Source of the DNA: an uncultured bacterium | Lineage (GTDB): Bacteria; Cyanobacteriota; Vampirovibrionia; Gastranaerophilales; Gastranaerophilaceae | Length of the DNA: 64,000 nt | NCBI GenBank assembly: GCA_902475545.1 | Contig: CABRZP010000008.1 | Location: 1 to 64,000 of the forward strand | Direction of reading: 5' to 3' | Shown: positions 25,301 to 32,621 of the stretch, piece by piece | Position numbering within the stretch: the first letter of the stretch is position 1 | Layout of the letters: each line of letters opens with the position of its first letter | The notes under the pieces: generated by a model | Told to the model about the DNA's origin: nothing | Seen by the model: the letters and a program-made list of their open reading frames with translations, nothing else | The model's database searches: none | Translations under genes and position numbers: made by a program

Positions 25301-26505
25301 ATTTTAATAATAAAAAATATAGAATGATGGCTTATAAATTGATTCATGATAAATTTGACGATAACAACCCTGTTCCTGAATGGAAAGTTGATAATTATGA
25401 TTTCTCAGCGGTTTCTCCAAAAGCTGTGGCTATGGGATATGCTTTAAGATCTGCATTTATCAAAGTTCTGAACGATAGAAGACAGAATATGTCAAATGAA
25501 GATTTTAATTATGCATTTGAATCAATTAGTAAATCTGTATCAGACTTAACTCAAGGTAAATTCGAGGGTAAACGCTTTAATCCGGATGCATTTGGCATAA
25601 AACCGTTTGATGTTTCTATTTCAATGGTATTGAAAAATGCAAGAGATAAATATGGTTTACCAGCTTCTTTAGGTAAGGATTATGAGGATGCAGTTTTTGA
25701 AAAAGCATTGACTCCTGCTATGCAAAAATTGCAAGGAATGATGGAATATCTTGTTGCATTACCTGGTATGCCAACATTATTTGATGGTGATGATATGGGT
25801 GCAACAGGTTATGAAACAAAAACGAAGAATATGTTCTTGCAAAACCGTCAGAGAGTCCATAATGAATGGGCAGAAGAAGAAAATCCTAAATATAAAGAAT
25901 TTATATTTAAGAACAAAGAAAAATTTGATAAAATAATGAAAGTGCGTAAAGATCCAAAATGTAACGCTTTAAATAACGGTGCTCCATTTATTTTACCGCC
26001 TCAACATTCTGAGTCCGGTGTAACCTGTCCTGCAGTATTAAGACAAAGTACAGATGGACGTATGGCAATCTCTATATTTAATACATCTGCTCTGCATGAT
26101 AATTATGAAGGTGAATATCATCCGCAGACTCAAACTTTTGAAGCTATCAACTTGAATTTTGAAGTTCAAAAACGTGATGGCAAACAGTATATTGAATTTA
26201 TGACAGGTAAAGATGCCGGTCGAGGTATTGCAGGATTAAAACACGATACAATTTTTGTTAATGCTAATGATCCGAATGATTTGTATTATGTTAATGAATA
26301 TGACGGTAAATACTTCTTAAAACATGGGTCAGGTGATGGTAAAATTCGTGTCGACGGTTCAACATTAATTCTATACCACGTTCCTGAAGGTACTCCGCTT
26401 ACATTTACAGGTCGTGTTGATATAAATACTCCGGCTAATATCGTTGCAGATGCTTATTCTAATAAAACGATTGATTTCGGAAAGAAATTAGCATTATATA
26501 AATAA
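22357..26505 (+). CDS. Very large GH13 alpha-amylase-family glycosidase
   Basis: This 1382-residue protein starts at GTG, six bases after AAGGAG. The N-terminus carries VAFKGY (19-24) and no signal peptide. GH13 motifs are in order: region I as DGAFVNEG (Asp269-Asn274), with SPYFNWF following. Region II is WRIDATKDI with the nucleophile Asp813, region III VAEI with the acid/base Glu861, and region IV GNHDKP with Asp961. The triad is intact, so it should be active on alpha-glucans such as glycogen or maltodextrin. Regions I and II are normally about 100 residues apart; here about 540 residues separate them, indicating a huge insertion. LPGMPTLFDGDDMG and a beta-type C-terminal domain complete it. 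It is monocistronic. Confidence 0.88.
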   Translation: MKVSLDLKNDKVNKAKEPVAFKGYKPTLSEDGFKNYEFSYVFDENKDDCYLEIFKLGHDRNGNYFTNGLAYNSDGSTSYKLTSGQNRIDLSQTFGIDDNTPFAYHYVLVDKNSKHADIRIDSGESIDFRKNNNDDYSIFNIVLPTKSNLSRGGSMKLVIVDSQNVGKVYNDKNMIVEDSNLIKRALKGIKTITNKYGGTLAGLEEDVEKGKYDMYNRIISLPLFTDDDFSAHAYWNKNCMQMASSLGNINNYASLQRKMFAHGLNFVSDGAFVNEGLQGVHFKNMLYWGEESPYFNWFKASGLKDSPLSMGVFTKNKKYISHKIVNSPYTYEQKDNGKVVVRKNNKNYDPKKPTYIQFFDSRLVTDEERNDTTSLIKTYSKMSTDNVYKIHTHNDSVFPYSFEINPETYNRNIKLLNEYNDSLGANDIINLSGPMAARILSKFDNFVVDGKFESGFETWDANPDIAKLNFVYSHADTKFFKNIDPSHREREVQKFKRANYQVQDYAVTSGQYWTQKTDDILRLSVAQKLKHLDKQNPSLIYDTILNHSDGKSFPKSLKSEITRLEVSNVLSGYYNNKRTLSNEDKKSQILEGLMNTPLDSFEFGDNIVGVLASPYISKRAMTKDEIGVSRYELYKKENRELPAEFKKTYQMMNELYKNEMSDFAVKVLSAAETKLVDEYHGEKLFDGDKVTEYGKYVLPLIMPEIAKYAVVHGLAPDVEISVNNQSGEISYDYNALKETYLQGLGITNPSSPRDEAEMLLGKMRNGIKRLSVSEDSKIVDSIVKTLKGTNVESFKLADLIINKTQAGLDWRIDATKDIADIESVRSKNNSFEYTWQKIIDFWKAFNQGVISKNPNAYTVAEITDEGQIYMAGHGERSAKFSSASDIVAKFQRETGMTSTANYSYFFNDLPEIFSKKFEDGNSVGNDDGQRQWKLYKILDGYLRSASLDSLMYSYTFIGNHDKPRALHCMAMDMTLFYTNLNDFNNKKYRMMAYKLIHDKFDDNNPVPEWKVDNYDFSAVSPKAVAMGYALRSAFIKVLNDRRQNMSNEDFNYAFESISKSVSDLTQGKFEGKRFNPDAFGIKPFDVSISMVLKNARDKYGLPASLGKDYEDAVFEKALTPAMQKLQGMMEYLVALPGMPTLFDGDDMGATGYETKTKNMFLQNRQRVHNEWAEEENPKYKEFIFKNKEKFDKIMKVRKDPKCNALNNGAPFILPPQHSESGVTCPAVLRQSTDGRMAISIFNTSALHDNYEGEYHPQTQTFEAINLNFEVQKRDGKQYIEFMTGKDAGRGIAGLKHDTIFVNANDPNDLYYVNEYDGKYFLKHGSGDGKIRVDGSTLILYHVPEGTPLTFTGRVDINTPANIVADAYSNKTIDFGKKLALYK

Positions 26506-26512
26506 TAGAAAT

Positions 26513-26548
26513 AAAAATCCCTTGCTGTATAAGCAAGGGATTTTTTTA
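26513..26548. terminator. Bidirectional terminator between the GH13 gene and ychF
   Basis: AAAATCCCTTGCT and AGCAAGGGATTTT form a 13-bp stem with A/T runs on both sides; the flanking genes are convergent. Confidence 0.9.
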
Positions 26549-26550
26549 TT

Positions 26551-27648
26551 TTATACTGCAAATCTAAAGTGAACAAGGTCTCCATCTTGAATTACATAAT
26601 CTTTACCTTCAAGACGGGTTACCCCTTTTTCTTTGCAGGCATTGTATGAACCAAGTTCTGCAAATTCTTTATATGGTGTTATTTCTGCTCGAATAAAACC
26701 TTTTTCAAAGTCTGTGTGGATTACACCGGCAGCCTGTGGAGCTTTTGTGCCTGCTGTAATTGTCCAGGCTCTAACTTCTTTTTCTCCTGCGGTTATAAAT
26801 GTTCTTAATTTTAACAGATTATAAACTGATTTTATCATTCTGTTTATACCGCTGTCTTCAATTCCAAGTTCTTTTAAATATTCTTCAGCTTCATCTTTAC
26901 CAAGTTCAGCAAGTTCTTCTTCTATTTTTGCTGTGATGATAACCATTTCTGCACCGTGGTTTTTTGCGTATTCGCCGACTTTTCTGGTATAGTCATTGCC
27001 ATCTTTCAAGTCAAATTCTGATACATTTGCACAATAAATCACAGGTTTTACAGACATAAGATTAAGCATTTTTACAAATGGAATTTCATCTTCCGTGAAA
27101 TGTTCATTTAAATCTATAAATGTGCATTCTGATAATAATTCTATTAATTTTTTTAGTACTTTATCTTCTAGTACTGCATCTTTATCTCCGGATTTTACAG
27201 TTTTAGCAATTCTTGCCTGACGTCTTTCGACAGAAGCCATATCTGCAAGAGCTAATTCTGTATTAATGGTTTCAATATCGCTTATAGGATCTACTTTTCC
27301 TTCAACGTGGATAGTATTTTCATCATCAAAGCATCTTACAACTTGAATAATTGCGTCAACTTCACGGATATTTTGTAGAAATTGGTTTCCTAATCCTTCT
27401 CCTTTACTTGCACCTTTAACTAATCCTGCAATATCTACGAATTCTATTGCTGTTGGGATAATAGTTTCTGTTTTGCAAAGTTTAGCAAGAATTTCTAATC
27501 TTTCATCCGGAACTTCTACAACTCCGATATTTGGTTCAATTGTACAAAACGGGTAATTTGCACTTTGAGCATTTCTTGTATTTGTCAGGGCATTAAATAA
27601 TGTTGATTTTCCTACATTAGGCAGCCCTACTATTCCTGTTCTAAGCAT
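26551..27648 (-). CDS. ychF: OBG-family GTPase/ATPase YchF
   Basis: YchF is a ribosome-associated P-loop NTPase. The 365 residues include GLPNVGKSTLFNALT (about 8-22), NYPFCTIEPNIGVVEVPD, the switch region DIAGLVKGASKGEGLGNQFL and a C-terminal TGS-like domain ending DGDLVHFRFAV. The signature is complete and length usual. It is monocistronic, with an AAGGAAA ribosome site. Confidence 0.96.
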   Translation of the reverse strand: MLRTGIVGLPNVGKSTLFNALTNTRNAQSANYPFCTIEPNIGVVEVPDERLEILAKLCKTETIIPTAIEFVDIAGLVKGASKGEGLGNQFLQNIREVDAIIQVVRCFDDENTIHVEGKVDPISDIETINTELALADMASVERRQARIAKTVKSGDKDAVLEDKVLKKLIELLSECTFIDLNEHFTEDEIPFVKMLNLMSVKPVIYCANVSEFDLKDGNDYTRKVGEYAKNHGAEMVIITAKIEEELAELGKDEAEEYLKELGIEDSGINRMIKSVYNLLKLRTFITAGEKEVRAWTITAGTKAPQAAGVIHTDFEKGFIRAEITPYKEFAELGSYNACKEKGVTRLEGKDYVIQDGDLVHFRFAV

Positions 27649-27769
27649 TTATATTTCCTTTTTCTAGCTAATCAATAATTTAATTTTACCCCAAAGCCTT
27701 ATTAAAATATAGCTATTTGCCATATTGTAAAGAAATGTAACGAATATATACTTTTTAGATAAAATTTAG

Positions 27770-27800
27770 GCAATTTTTAAATCTTAAATAACTTTATATA
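27770..27800 (+). promoter_or_regulatory. GCAAT-N-TTTATA element, copy a
   Basis: GCAATTTT (27770-27777), 13 bp, ACTTTATATA (27791-27800), ending 38 bp before the ATG of the 53-residue gene. It is a perfect copy. Confidence 0.75.
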
Positions 27801-27838
27801 TATGTAAGGGATATTTAAGAGATACGGGGATAATGATT

Positions 27839-28000
27839 ATGAGAAATGAATACGAAATGATAACTTTAGTAGATTATTTAAATAACGATAACGTTGAATC
27901 ATTACAAGAAAAAGAAATTGCAGCTCAAGTTGAAAAATATTTATTAAATCAAAAAAGATACGAAACTAATGCTAAAATCGTTGAAGCATTATTAGCTTAA
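27839..28000 (+). CDS. Small protein with NAKIVEALLA tail (53 residues)
   Basis: This 53-residue gene has GGGG nine bases before its ATG and a perfect copy of the GCAAT-type promoter. The sequence MRNEYEMITLVDYL...VEKYLLNQKRYETNAKIVEALLA is paralogous to the gene at 29135-29311 (shared MIT-x2-DY, V-x-KYLLN and NAKI-x-E-x-LLA). It is acidic and helical. Its last ten residues also match the end of the RHH regulator. It could be a regulator partner, adaptor or antitoxin-like protein; the function is unknown. A terminator follows. Confidence 0.8.
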   Translation: MRNEYEMITLVDYLNNDNVESLQEKEIAAQVEKYLLNQKRYETNAKIVEALLA

Positions 28001-28041
28001 TAATAAACTCTCTCTTCTTATATCATGTACTATTTATTAAA

Positions 28042-28075
28042 AACCTGTTGGGAATAATCTCAACAGGTTCTTTAT
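28042..28075 (+). terminator. Terminator after the 53-residue gene
   Basis: AACCTGTTG and CAACAGGTT pair, with two further pairs inside, followed by a T-rich tail. Confidence 0.75.
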
Positions 28076-28088
28076 TAGTGTGAATATA

Positions 28089-28652
28089 TTATTTATTGGC
28101 ATTTATAAATTCTTTAGTAATCTTTTTATCTGCGTTCTCAGCTTTAATTGAAGGGATAAGTAAACTAAATACACCTGCCATAATTCCAGTTATCAATGCA
28201 GCTTCTTTTACATTACTTTTAACATCAATTTTTTTGAAGTTATTATTTAAGATATCAAATGCAGATTTCAATTTACTTGAATTGATACCTTTATGATTTA
28301 AAAAGGCATCTCTTAATTTTAAACCATCTTTATTGTTTTTCAAGGCAAAATCTTTTATTTCCGGATTTAATGTATCAATAAGTTTATTTAATTTGCTATT
28401 CTTGAAATAACTCATTCCGGCACCAATTCCCGTGGCAGCAGCGGTGGTTAATCCTGCTAAGGCAAATCCGGTTTTATTTGCATGTGAAATTACACTTTTT
28501 CTATCTTTAATAAATTCTTCAGCTTCATCAGCAGTTGTAATGACAGTTCTTCTGTTACCAAGATCTCTATCATATACGCTAACACTCTGCCTATTACCAG
28601 TTTTGGGTCCTAATGCCGGATTATAATTTGGAACACTATACACGAAAAACAT
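28089..28652 (-). CDS. Hypothetical protein with two hydrophobic segments
   Basis: I do not recognise this protein. Starting at MFFVYSVPNYNPALGP (28652, 187 residues) places AAAGGA about 12 bases upstream; an upstream extension of 22 codons is open but lacks a ribosome site. It has two hydrophobic Ala/Gly-rich segments, TGFALAGLTTAAATGIGAG in the middle and AALITGIMAGVFSLLIPSI near the end. Between them is a helical charged part of about 85 residues. It is probably membrane-associated. It is convergent with the 53-residue gene and divergent from the RHH gene. Confidence 0.7.
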   Translation of the reverse strand: MFFVYSVPNYNPALGPKTGNRQSVSVYDRDLGNRRTVITTADEAEEFIKDRKSVISHANKTGFALAGLTTAAATGIGAGMSYFKNSKLNKLIDTLNPEIKDFALKNNKDGLKLRDAFLNHKGINSSKLKSAFDILNNNFKKIDVKSNVKEAALITGIMAGVFSLLIPSIKAENADKKITKEFINANK

Positions 28653-28836
28653 TTTTTTAAAATTCCTTTCACTATTACTTCTGCTGAGATAAAACATGTG
28701 AAGATTATTAATTGTCATATTTGAAATTCTTTTGTTACAAATTTTAGTATAAATAGTGCTTTAAATGCCTTAAATTATTGGGTTTGCATATTTGTAAACT
28801 TATATTACAATTATATACTATTTAACTATAAAAATA

Positions 28837-28867
28837 GCAATTTTATATACAAAAAATACTTTATATA
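28837..28867 (+). promoter_or_regulatory. GCAAT-N-TTTATA element, copy b
   Basis: GCAATTTT (28837-28844), 13 bp, ACTTTATATA (28858-28867), ending 43 bp before the ATG of the RHH gene; a perfect copy. Confidence 0.75.
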
Positions 28868-28910
28868 TATGTCAGGGGATTACAATAAGGAAAAATTAAA
28901 GGAGAAGAAT

Positions 28911-29099
28911 ATGGCAAGAGTACTAATTTCAATGCCGGAAAAATTTTTAGACGAGATCGATTCAGTTGCAGATTCAGAAAATCGTACACGTTCAGAATTG
29001 ATTCGTGAAGCATTAAGAACTTATATGTATAGAAATCAAGTTAGAAATGGTAAAAAGGCTGTATCTAACGCAGAAATTTTAGATGCTTTACTTGGGTAA
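28911..29099 (+). CDS. Ribbon-helix-helix (CopG-type) DNA-binding protein
   Basis: The 62-residue protein begins MARVLISMPEKFLDEIDSVADSENRTRSELIREALRTYM, a textbook RHH fold: a beta strand followed by two helices, with RSELIREALR in the second. These proteins bind DNA as dimers and act as repressors or antitoxins. I start it at 28911, eight bases after GGAG; the in-frame ATG at 28869 overlaps the promoter. The C-terminus ends NAEILDALLG, matching the tails of both neighbouring small proteins. It is followed 35 bp later by the 58-residue gene, probably in the same transcript. Being preceded by the shared element, it may regulate its own group. Confidence 0.88.
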   Translation: MARVLISMPEKFLDEIDSVADSENRTRSELIREALRTYMYRNQVRNGKKAVSNAEILDALLG

Positions 29100-29134
29100 G
29101 TAAGATTTCTTAAAAAAGAATTGGATAGGGGAAA

Positions 29135-29311
29135 ATGACAAGTCGTGATTATCAAATGATCACAGTGTATGATTATGTAAAAATGCTTGATAATGATATC
29201 AAGTATATAGATAATAATACACGTGAGTTAAGAAAAAATGTTGCAAAATATTTATTAAATATTCGGCGAGCACAGGTTAATGCCAAAATTCTGGAAGAGT
29301 TATTGGCATAG
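29135..29311 (+). CDS. Small protein with NAKILEELLA tail (58 residues)
   Basis: This 58-residue gene (MTSRDYQMITVYDYV...) has AGGGG six bases before its ATG. It is a clear paralogue of the 53-residue protein at 27839: QMIT, DY, VAKYLLN and NAKILEELLA align. It lies 35 bp after the RHH gene without a promoter or terminator between, so the two are probably one operon. RHH plus a small second gene is an arrangement known from toxin-antitoxin pairs, but this protein has no toxin motif I can recognise. Function unknown. Confidence 0.8.
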   Translation: MTSRDYQMITVYDYVKMLDNDIKYIDNNTRELRKNVAKYLLNIRRAQVNAKILEELLA

Positions 29312-29377
29312 AAAAAATAAGAACTTCATTGGTAAAATTCTCTGTAAAAGAAAAAGGTAAAGAAAGTAAAGAAAATA

Positions 29378-29418
29378 AAAAAAAGACTTGATTATTATAT
29401 AATCAAGTCTTTTTTTAT
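29378..29418. terminator. Bidirectional terminator between the RHH operon and tuf
   Basis: A long stem, AAAAAGACTTGATTAT paired with ATAATCAAGTCTTTTT, has A/T runs on both sides and separates convergent genes. Confidence 0.9.
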
Positions 29419-29433
29419 ATTGTTTAAAAATTA

Positions 29434-30642
29434 TTATTCAATAATTTTATCAACAACACCAGCACCAACTGTTCTGCCGCCTTCACGGATAGCAAATCTC
29501 ATACCTTCTTCGATAGCTACTGGGTTGATTAATTCAACTTCCATAACTACGTTATCACCAGGCATTACCATTTGACCTTCGAATTTGATTGAACCAGTAA
29601 CGTCAGTTGTTCTGATGTAGAACTGAGGTCTGTAACCAGGGAAGAATGGAGTGTGACGTCCACCTTCATCTTTAGTCAATACGTAAACGTTTGCTGTGAA
29701 TTTAGTGTGTGGGTGGATTGAACCTGGTTTACAAAGAACTTGACCACGTTGGATTTCAGTTTTATCAACACCACGAAGTAAAGCACCAATGTTATCACCA
29801 GCTTGACCTTGGTCAAGAGATTTTCTGAACATTTCAACACCGGTAACAGTTGTTTTCTTAGTTTCGCCTAAACCAACTAATTCAACTTCGTCACCAACTT
29901 TAACGATACCACGTTCTACTCTACCAGTAGCAACTGTACCACGACCAGTGATTGAGAATACGTCTTCAACCGGCATTAAGAATGGTTTGTCTAATTCTCT
30001 TTCAGGTTCTGGGAAGTAAGAATCTAATGCATCCATTAATTCCCAAATTTTATCAGTCCATTCATTTTCGCCTCTAGCGATAGAAGGGTTAGCTTGAACT
30101 GCTTCTAAAGCTTTTAAAGCTGAACCGTGGATGAATGGAATGTTGTCACCATCGAATTCGTAAGAAGAAAGAAGTTCTCTAACTTCCATTTCTACTAATT
30201 CTAATAATTCTGGATCGTCAACCATATCACATTTGTTTAAGAATACAACAAGGTTAGGAACACCAACTTGGCGAGCAAGTAGGATGTGTTCACGAGTTTG
30301 AGGCATAGCACCATCAGTTGCTGCAACTACAAGAATTGCACCATCCATTTGAGCAGCACCAGTGATCATGTTTTTAACATAGTCAGCGTGGCCTGGGCAG
30401 TCAACGTGTGCATAGTGTCTGTTATCTGTTTCGTATTCTACGTGAGCTGTAGAGATGGTAATACCTCTAGCTTTTTCTTCTGGAGCAGCATCGATTTCAT
30501 CGAATTTTTTAAGTTCAGCTTTACCAGCTGCTGCTAATGTACCGGTAATTGCTGCTGTTAATGTAGTTTTACCGTGGTCAACGTGGCCGATTGTACCTAC
30601 GTTAACGTGCGGTTTCGTACGTTCATACTTTTCACGTGCCAT
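29434..30642 (-). CDS. tuf: Translation elongation factor Tu
   Basis: EF-Tu delivers aminoacyl-tRNA to the ribosome. At 402 residues it is full length, with GHVDHGKTT (about 19-27), RGITI, DCPGH, NKCD and the full beta-barrel domains ending VGAGVVDKIIE. The stretch HYAHVDCPGHADYVKNMITGAAQMDGAILVV and the LELVEMEVRELLSSYEFDGD region read like cyanobacterial EF-Tu. It stands alone; no fusA or rps genes are adjacent. The codon choice is very regular, as expected for a highly expressed gene. Confidence 0.98.
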   Translation of the reverse strand: MAREKYERTKPHVNVGTIGHVDHGKTTLTAAITGTLAAAGKAELKKFDEIDAAPEEKARGITISTAHVEYETDNRHYAHVDCPGHADYVKNMITGAAQMDGAILVVAATDGAMPQTREHILLARQVGVPNLVVFLNKCDMVDDPELLELVEMEVRELLSSYEFDGDNIPFIHGSALKALEAVQANPSIARGENEWTDKIWELMDALDSYFPEPERELDKPFLMPVEDVFSITGRGTVATGRVERGIVKVGDEVELVGLGETKKTTVTGVEMFRKSLDQGQAGDNIGALLRGVDKTEIQRGQVLCKPGSIHPHTKFTANVYVLTKDEGGRHTPFFPGYRPQFYIRTTDVTGSIKFEGQMVMPGDNVVMEVELINPVAIEEGMRFAIREGGRTVGAGVVDKIIE

Positions 30643-30709
30643 GAGATTAATCTCCTTCTTTTCTGTCTACTATATACTACTATAAAATTAGTATTCTACG
30701 ATACTTTTA

Positions 30710-30737
30710 ATTCTAACCGCTCATAAATTTTTGTCAA
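30710..30737 (-). promoter_or_regulatory. tuf promoter
   Basis: On the minus strand TTGACA (30732-30737), 16 bp, TAGAAT (30710-30715). The leader to the ATG is about 60 nt with AAGGAG. Confidence 0.75.
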
Positions 30738-30809
30738 GATTATAATATCTATTTTATTATTTACTTGAAATTTATTTGTAACGATATGTAACAATATTTT
30801 TGATTTTGT

Positions 30810-30840
30810 GCAATTCCGTTATTAAAAATTATTTTATATA
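30810..30840 (+). promoter_or_regulatory. GCAAT-N-TTTATA element, copy c
   Basis: GCAATTCC (30810-30817), 13 bp, ATTTTATATA (30831-30840), ending 35 bp before the ATG of the 72-residue gene. Confidence 0.7.
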
Positions 30841-30875
30841 TGTAAGTAAGATTATGACATCTGGAGGATTGAGAT

Positions 30876-31094
30876 ATGGGTGCCAATGCAATAGAAGCAA
30901 TCAGTAACAGTTATAAAAAAGCTAGTACTTTAATTAAAGGCTTTGGTTCAGGCGAAGTTAATTTTAAACAACTTTTGTTTGATGAAGATGGTAAATTAAA
31001 AAAAGGACATGTTCCTGCAGTTAACCATGGTTCAGCTTTTGGTTACGGTTTTGCCGCTTCAGGTTCTCAGGCTTTAGGAGCTTCAAATATTTAA
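30876..31094 (+). CDS. Small Gly/Ser-rich hypothetical protein (72 residues)
   Basis: I do not recognise this protein. It has a short helical start (MGANAIEAISNSYKKASTLIKGFG), then NFKQLLFDEDGKLKKGHVP and a Gly/Ser/Ala-rich end (HGSAFGYGFAASGSQALGASNI). It has no signal peptide. The GGAGG ribosome site is good and the shared GCAAT-type promoter lies upstream, tying it to the STP-linker, CHAP and RHH genes. A hairpin with T-run follows its stop. Composition would fit a small structural or exported protein. Confidence 0.75.
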   Translation: MGANAIEAISNSYKKASTLIKGFGSGEVNFKQLLFDEDGKLKKGHVPAVNHGSAFGYGFAASGSQALGASNI

Positions 31095-31096
31095 CT

Positions 31097-31125
31097 TTGC
31101 ATAAAAACTATGTTTGTAATAAAAT
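31097..31125 (+). promoter_or_regulatory. coaX promoter
   Basis: TTGCAT (31097-31102), 17 bp, TAAAAT (31120-31125). A transcript starting near 31132 would begin inside the hairpin that terminates the upstream gene, leaving the coaX ribosome site free. Confidence 0.5.
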
Positions 31126-31154
31126 GGTTCTCAGATATGTGAGGACCATTTTTT
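31122..31154 (+). terminator. Terminator of the 72-residue gene, overlapping the coaX ribosome site
   Basis: AATGGTTCTCA pairs with TGAGGACCATT (one G-T pair) and runs into TTTTTT, which ends directly at the coaX ATG. The AGGA at 31142-31145 that serves coaX lies in the right arm. Confidence 0.65.
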
Positions 31155-31946
31155 ATGTTATTAACAGCAGATATTGGAAATACAAATATTACCCTTGCCT
31201 TGTTTGAAGGTGATAAATATATTAATGAATTTCGTTTAGCATCAGATAAAGATCTATCAGGTGAAGAATATGAAATTCTTTTAAAATCATTATTTAAGGA
31301 TTATTTAATTGAAGGTTGTGTTATTGCTTCTGTTGTAGAAGAATTAAATGTTAAATTTAAGCGGGCTGTTGATAATGTTTTTAACATCACATCTGTATTT
31401 GTTGCACATGATATTAATCTTGGCATAAAAGTTAAAACTGATAATCCTCAGGAAGTTGGTGCTGACAGATTGGCAAATGCAGTAGCTGCAGCAAACTTGT
31501 ATAAAGGTGCTGTTATTGTGATTGATTTTGGAACCGCAACTTCATTTGATATTATCAATTCAAAACATGAATTTTTAGGCGGTGTTATTGCACCTGGTAT
31601 AAACACTCAAATGAAATGTCTAAAAACTTCAACATCTAAACTCCCGCGAATTGATGTTACAATATCTCAAAATGCCATTGGTCATAATACAACTGATGCA
31701 ATTCTTTCAGGAGTAATTCGAGGTACGGCTTGCATGGTAGATGGACTTGTTGCTCAATGTGAAGCTGAGTTAGCTGAAAAGGCAACAATAGTTGCGACAG
31801 GTGGATATTGCGGCTTGATTGCAAATTATTTAAATAGACCTTTTGATATTGTTAATCCGATTCTGACCCTAGAAGGGTTAAGATTAATTTATGGTCTTAA
31901 TACTGATAAAAAACTTAGCAATAATTTTTGTAAAGTTCAATTATAG
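31155..31946 (+). CDS. coaX: Type III pantothenate kinase
   Basis: CoaX phosphorylates pantothenate, the first step of coenzyme A synthesis. The 263 residues show the ASKHA-type features of the family: LLTADIGNTNITLALF at the start, VGADRLANAVAAANLY, IDFGTATSFD and the C-terminal ATGGYCGLIANYL. Type III enzymes are not feedback-inhibited by CoA. The start codon follows a hairpin T-run directly. It is convergent with rex. The last CoA step, coaE, lies 2 kb further on. Confidence 0.94.
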   Translation: MLLTADIGNTNITLALFEGDKYINEFRLASDKDLSGEEYEILLKSLFKDYLIEGCVIASVVEELNVKFKRAVDNVFNITSVFVAHDINLGIKVKTDNPQEVGADRLANAVAAANLYKGAVIVIDFGTATSFDIINSKHEFLGGVIAPGINTQMKCLKTSTSKLPRIDVTISQNAIGHNTTDAILSGVIRGTACMVDGLVAQCEAELAEKATIVATGGYCGLIANYLNRPFDIVNPILTLEGLRLIYGLNTDKKLSNNFCKVQL

Positions 31947-31960
31947 GTTATATTAAGCAC

Positions 31961-32575
31961 TTATATTTGGTAAGTAAATTGCAAAAAGTTTCCCATTAAA
32001 TTTTCGTTCCAAACTTGTACATCTTCCGGTACATTTAAAACTGTTGGAGAAAAATTCCAGATATATTTAATATTAGCTTTTACTATAAAATCTGCGGTTT
32101 CTTGTGCAAATTTACCCGGAACTGTTAATATTGCAATATCAATATCATTTTCTTCAGTAAATTTTGGAAGGGTTTTTATATCCAGAATTTTTTTTCCATT
32201 AATTTCTGAGCCAATCTTATTTTTATCATTATCGAATAGACTTATAATATTTAAGCCGTAACTGGTAAAATTATCATATTTTGCAAGAGCCATTCCAAGA
32301 TTTCCGGCACCTATAATGTATGCTCTTTTGTTTTTGGCAAATCCTAGAGTTGTTTCTATTGATTTTTTTAATTCTTTTACAATATAACCAACTCGAGATT
32401 TTCCGGAATTATTTAATAAATTGATGTCTTTTCTTACTTGAGAATCATCAATTCGTAAAAGTGTTGCGATTTGTTTACTTGAAATGTATTCATTTCCTGT
32501 ATCGATAAAATCCTGCAAAATACAGTGATATAGAGTTAATCTGTTAATAACTTTATCTGAAATTTTTTTATCCAT
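31961..32575 (-). CDS. rex: Redox-sensing transcriptional repressor Rex
   Basis: Rex senses the NADH/NAD+ ratio and represses fermentation and respiration genes when NADH is low. The 204 residues hold an N-terminal winged helix (ISSKQIATLLRIDDSQVRKDINLL, about 31-54) and a Rossmann domain with GAGNLGMALAKYDNF (about 89-103), followed by FDNDKNKIG. Length is normal. It is divergent from a thioesterase gene with only 46 bp between the starts. It fits an anaerobe that must balance reduced cofactors. Confidence 0.93.
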   Translation of the reverse strand: MDKKISDKVINRLTLYHCILQDFIDTGNEYISSKQIATLLRIDDSQVRKDINLLNNSGKSRVGYIVKELKKSIETTLGFAKNKRAYIIGAGNLGMALAKYDNFTSYGLNIISLFDNDKNKIGSEINGKKILDIKTLPKFTEENDIDIAILTVPGKFAQETADFIVKANIKYIWNFSPTVLNVPEDVQVWNENLMGNFLQFTYQI

Positions 32576-32621
32576 ATTTTAATTATACATAAAAATTGAA
32601 TTTTGATGGTATAATTCAAGT

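Noticed and set aside
28869..28910. Upstream start of the RHH gene at 28869
   Set aside because: This ATG directly abuts the promoter element and lacks a ribosome site, whereas the ATG at 28911 has GGAG and gives the normal RHH N-terminus.
26633..30685. Frames of 60-90 codons opposite ychF and tuf
   Set aside because: They are mirror frames of strongly conserved genes in AT-rich DNA, with no ribosome site of their own.
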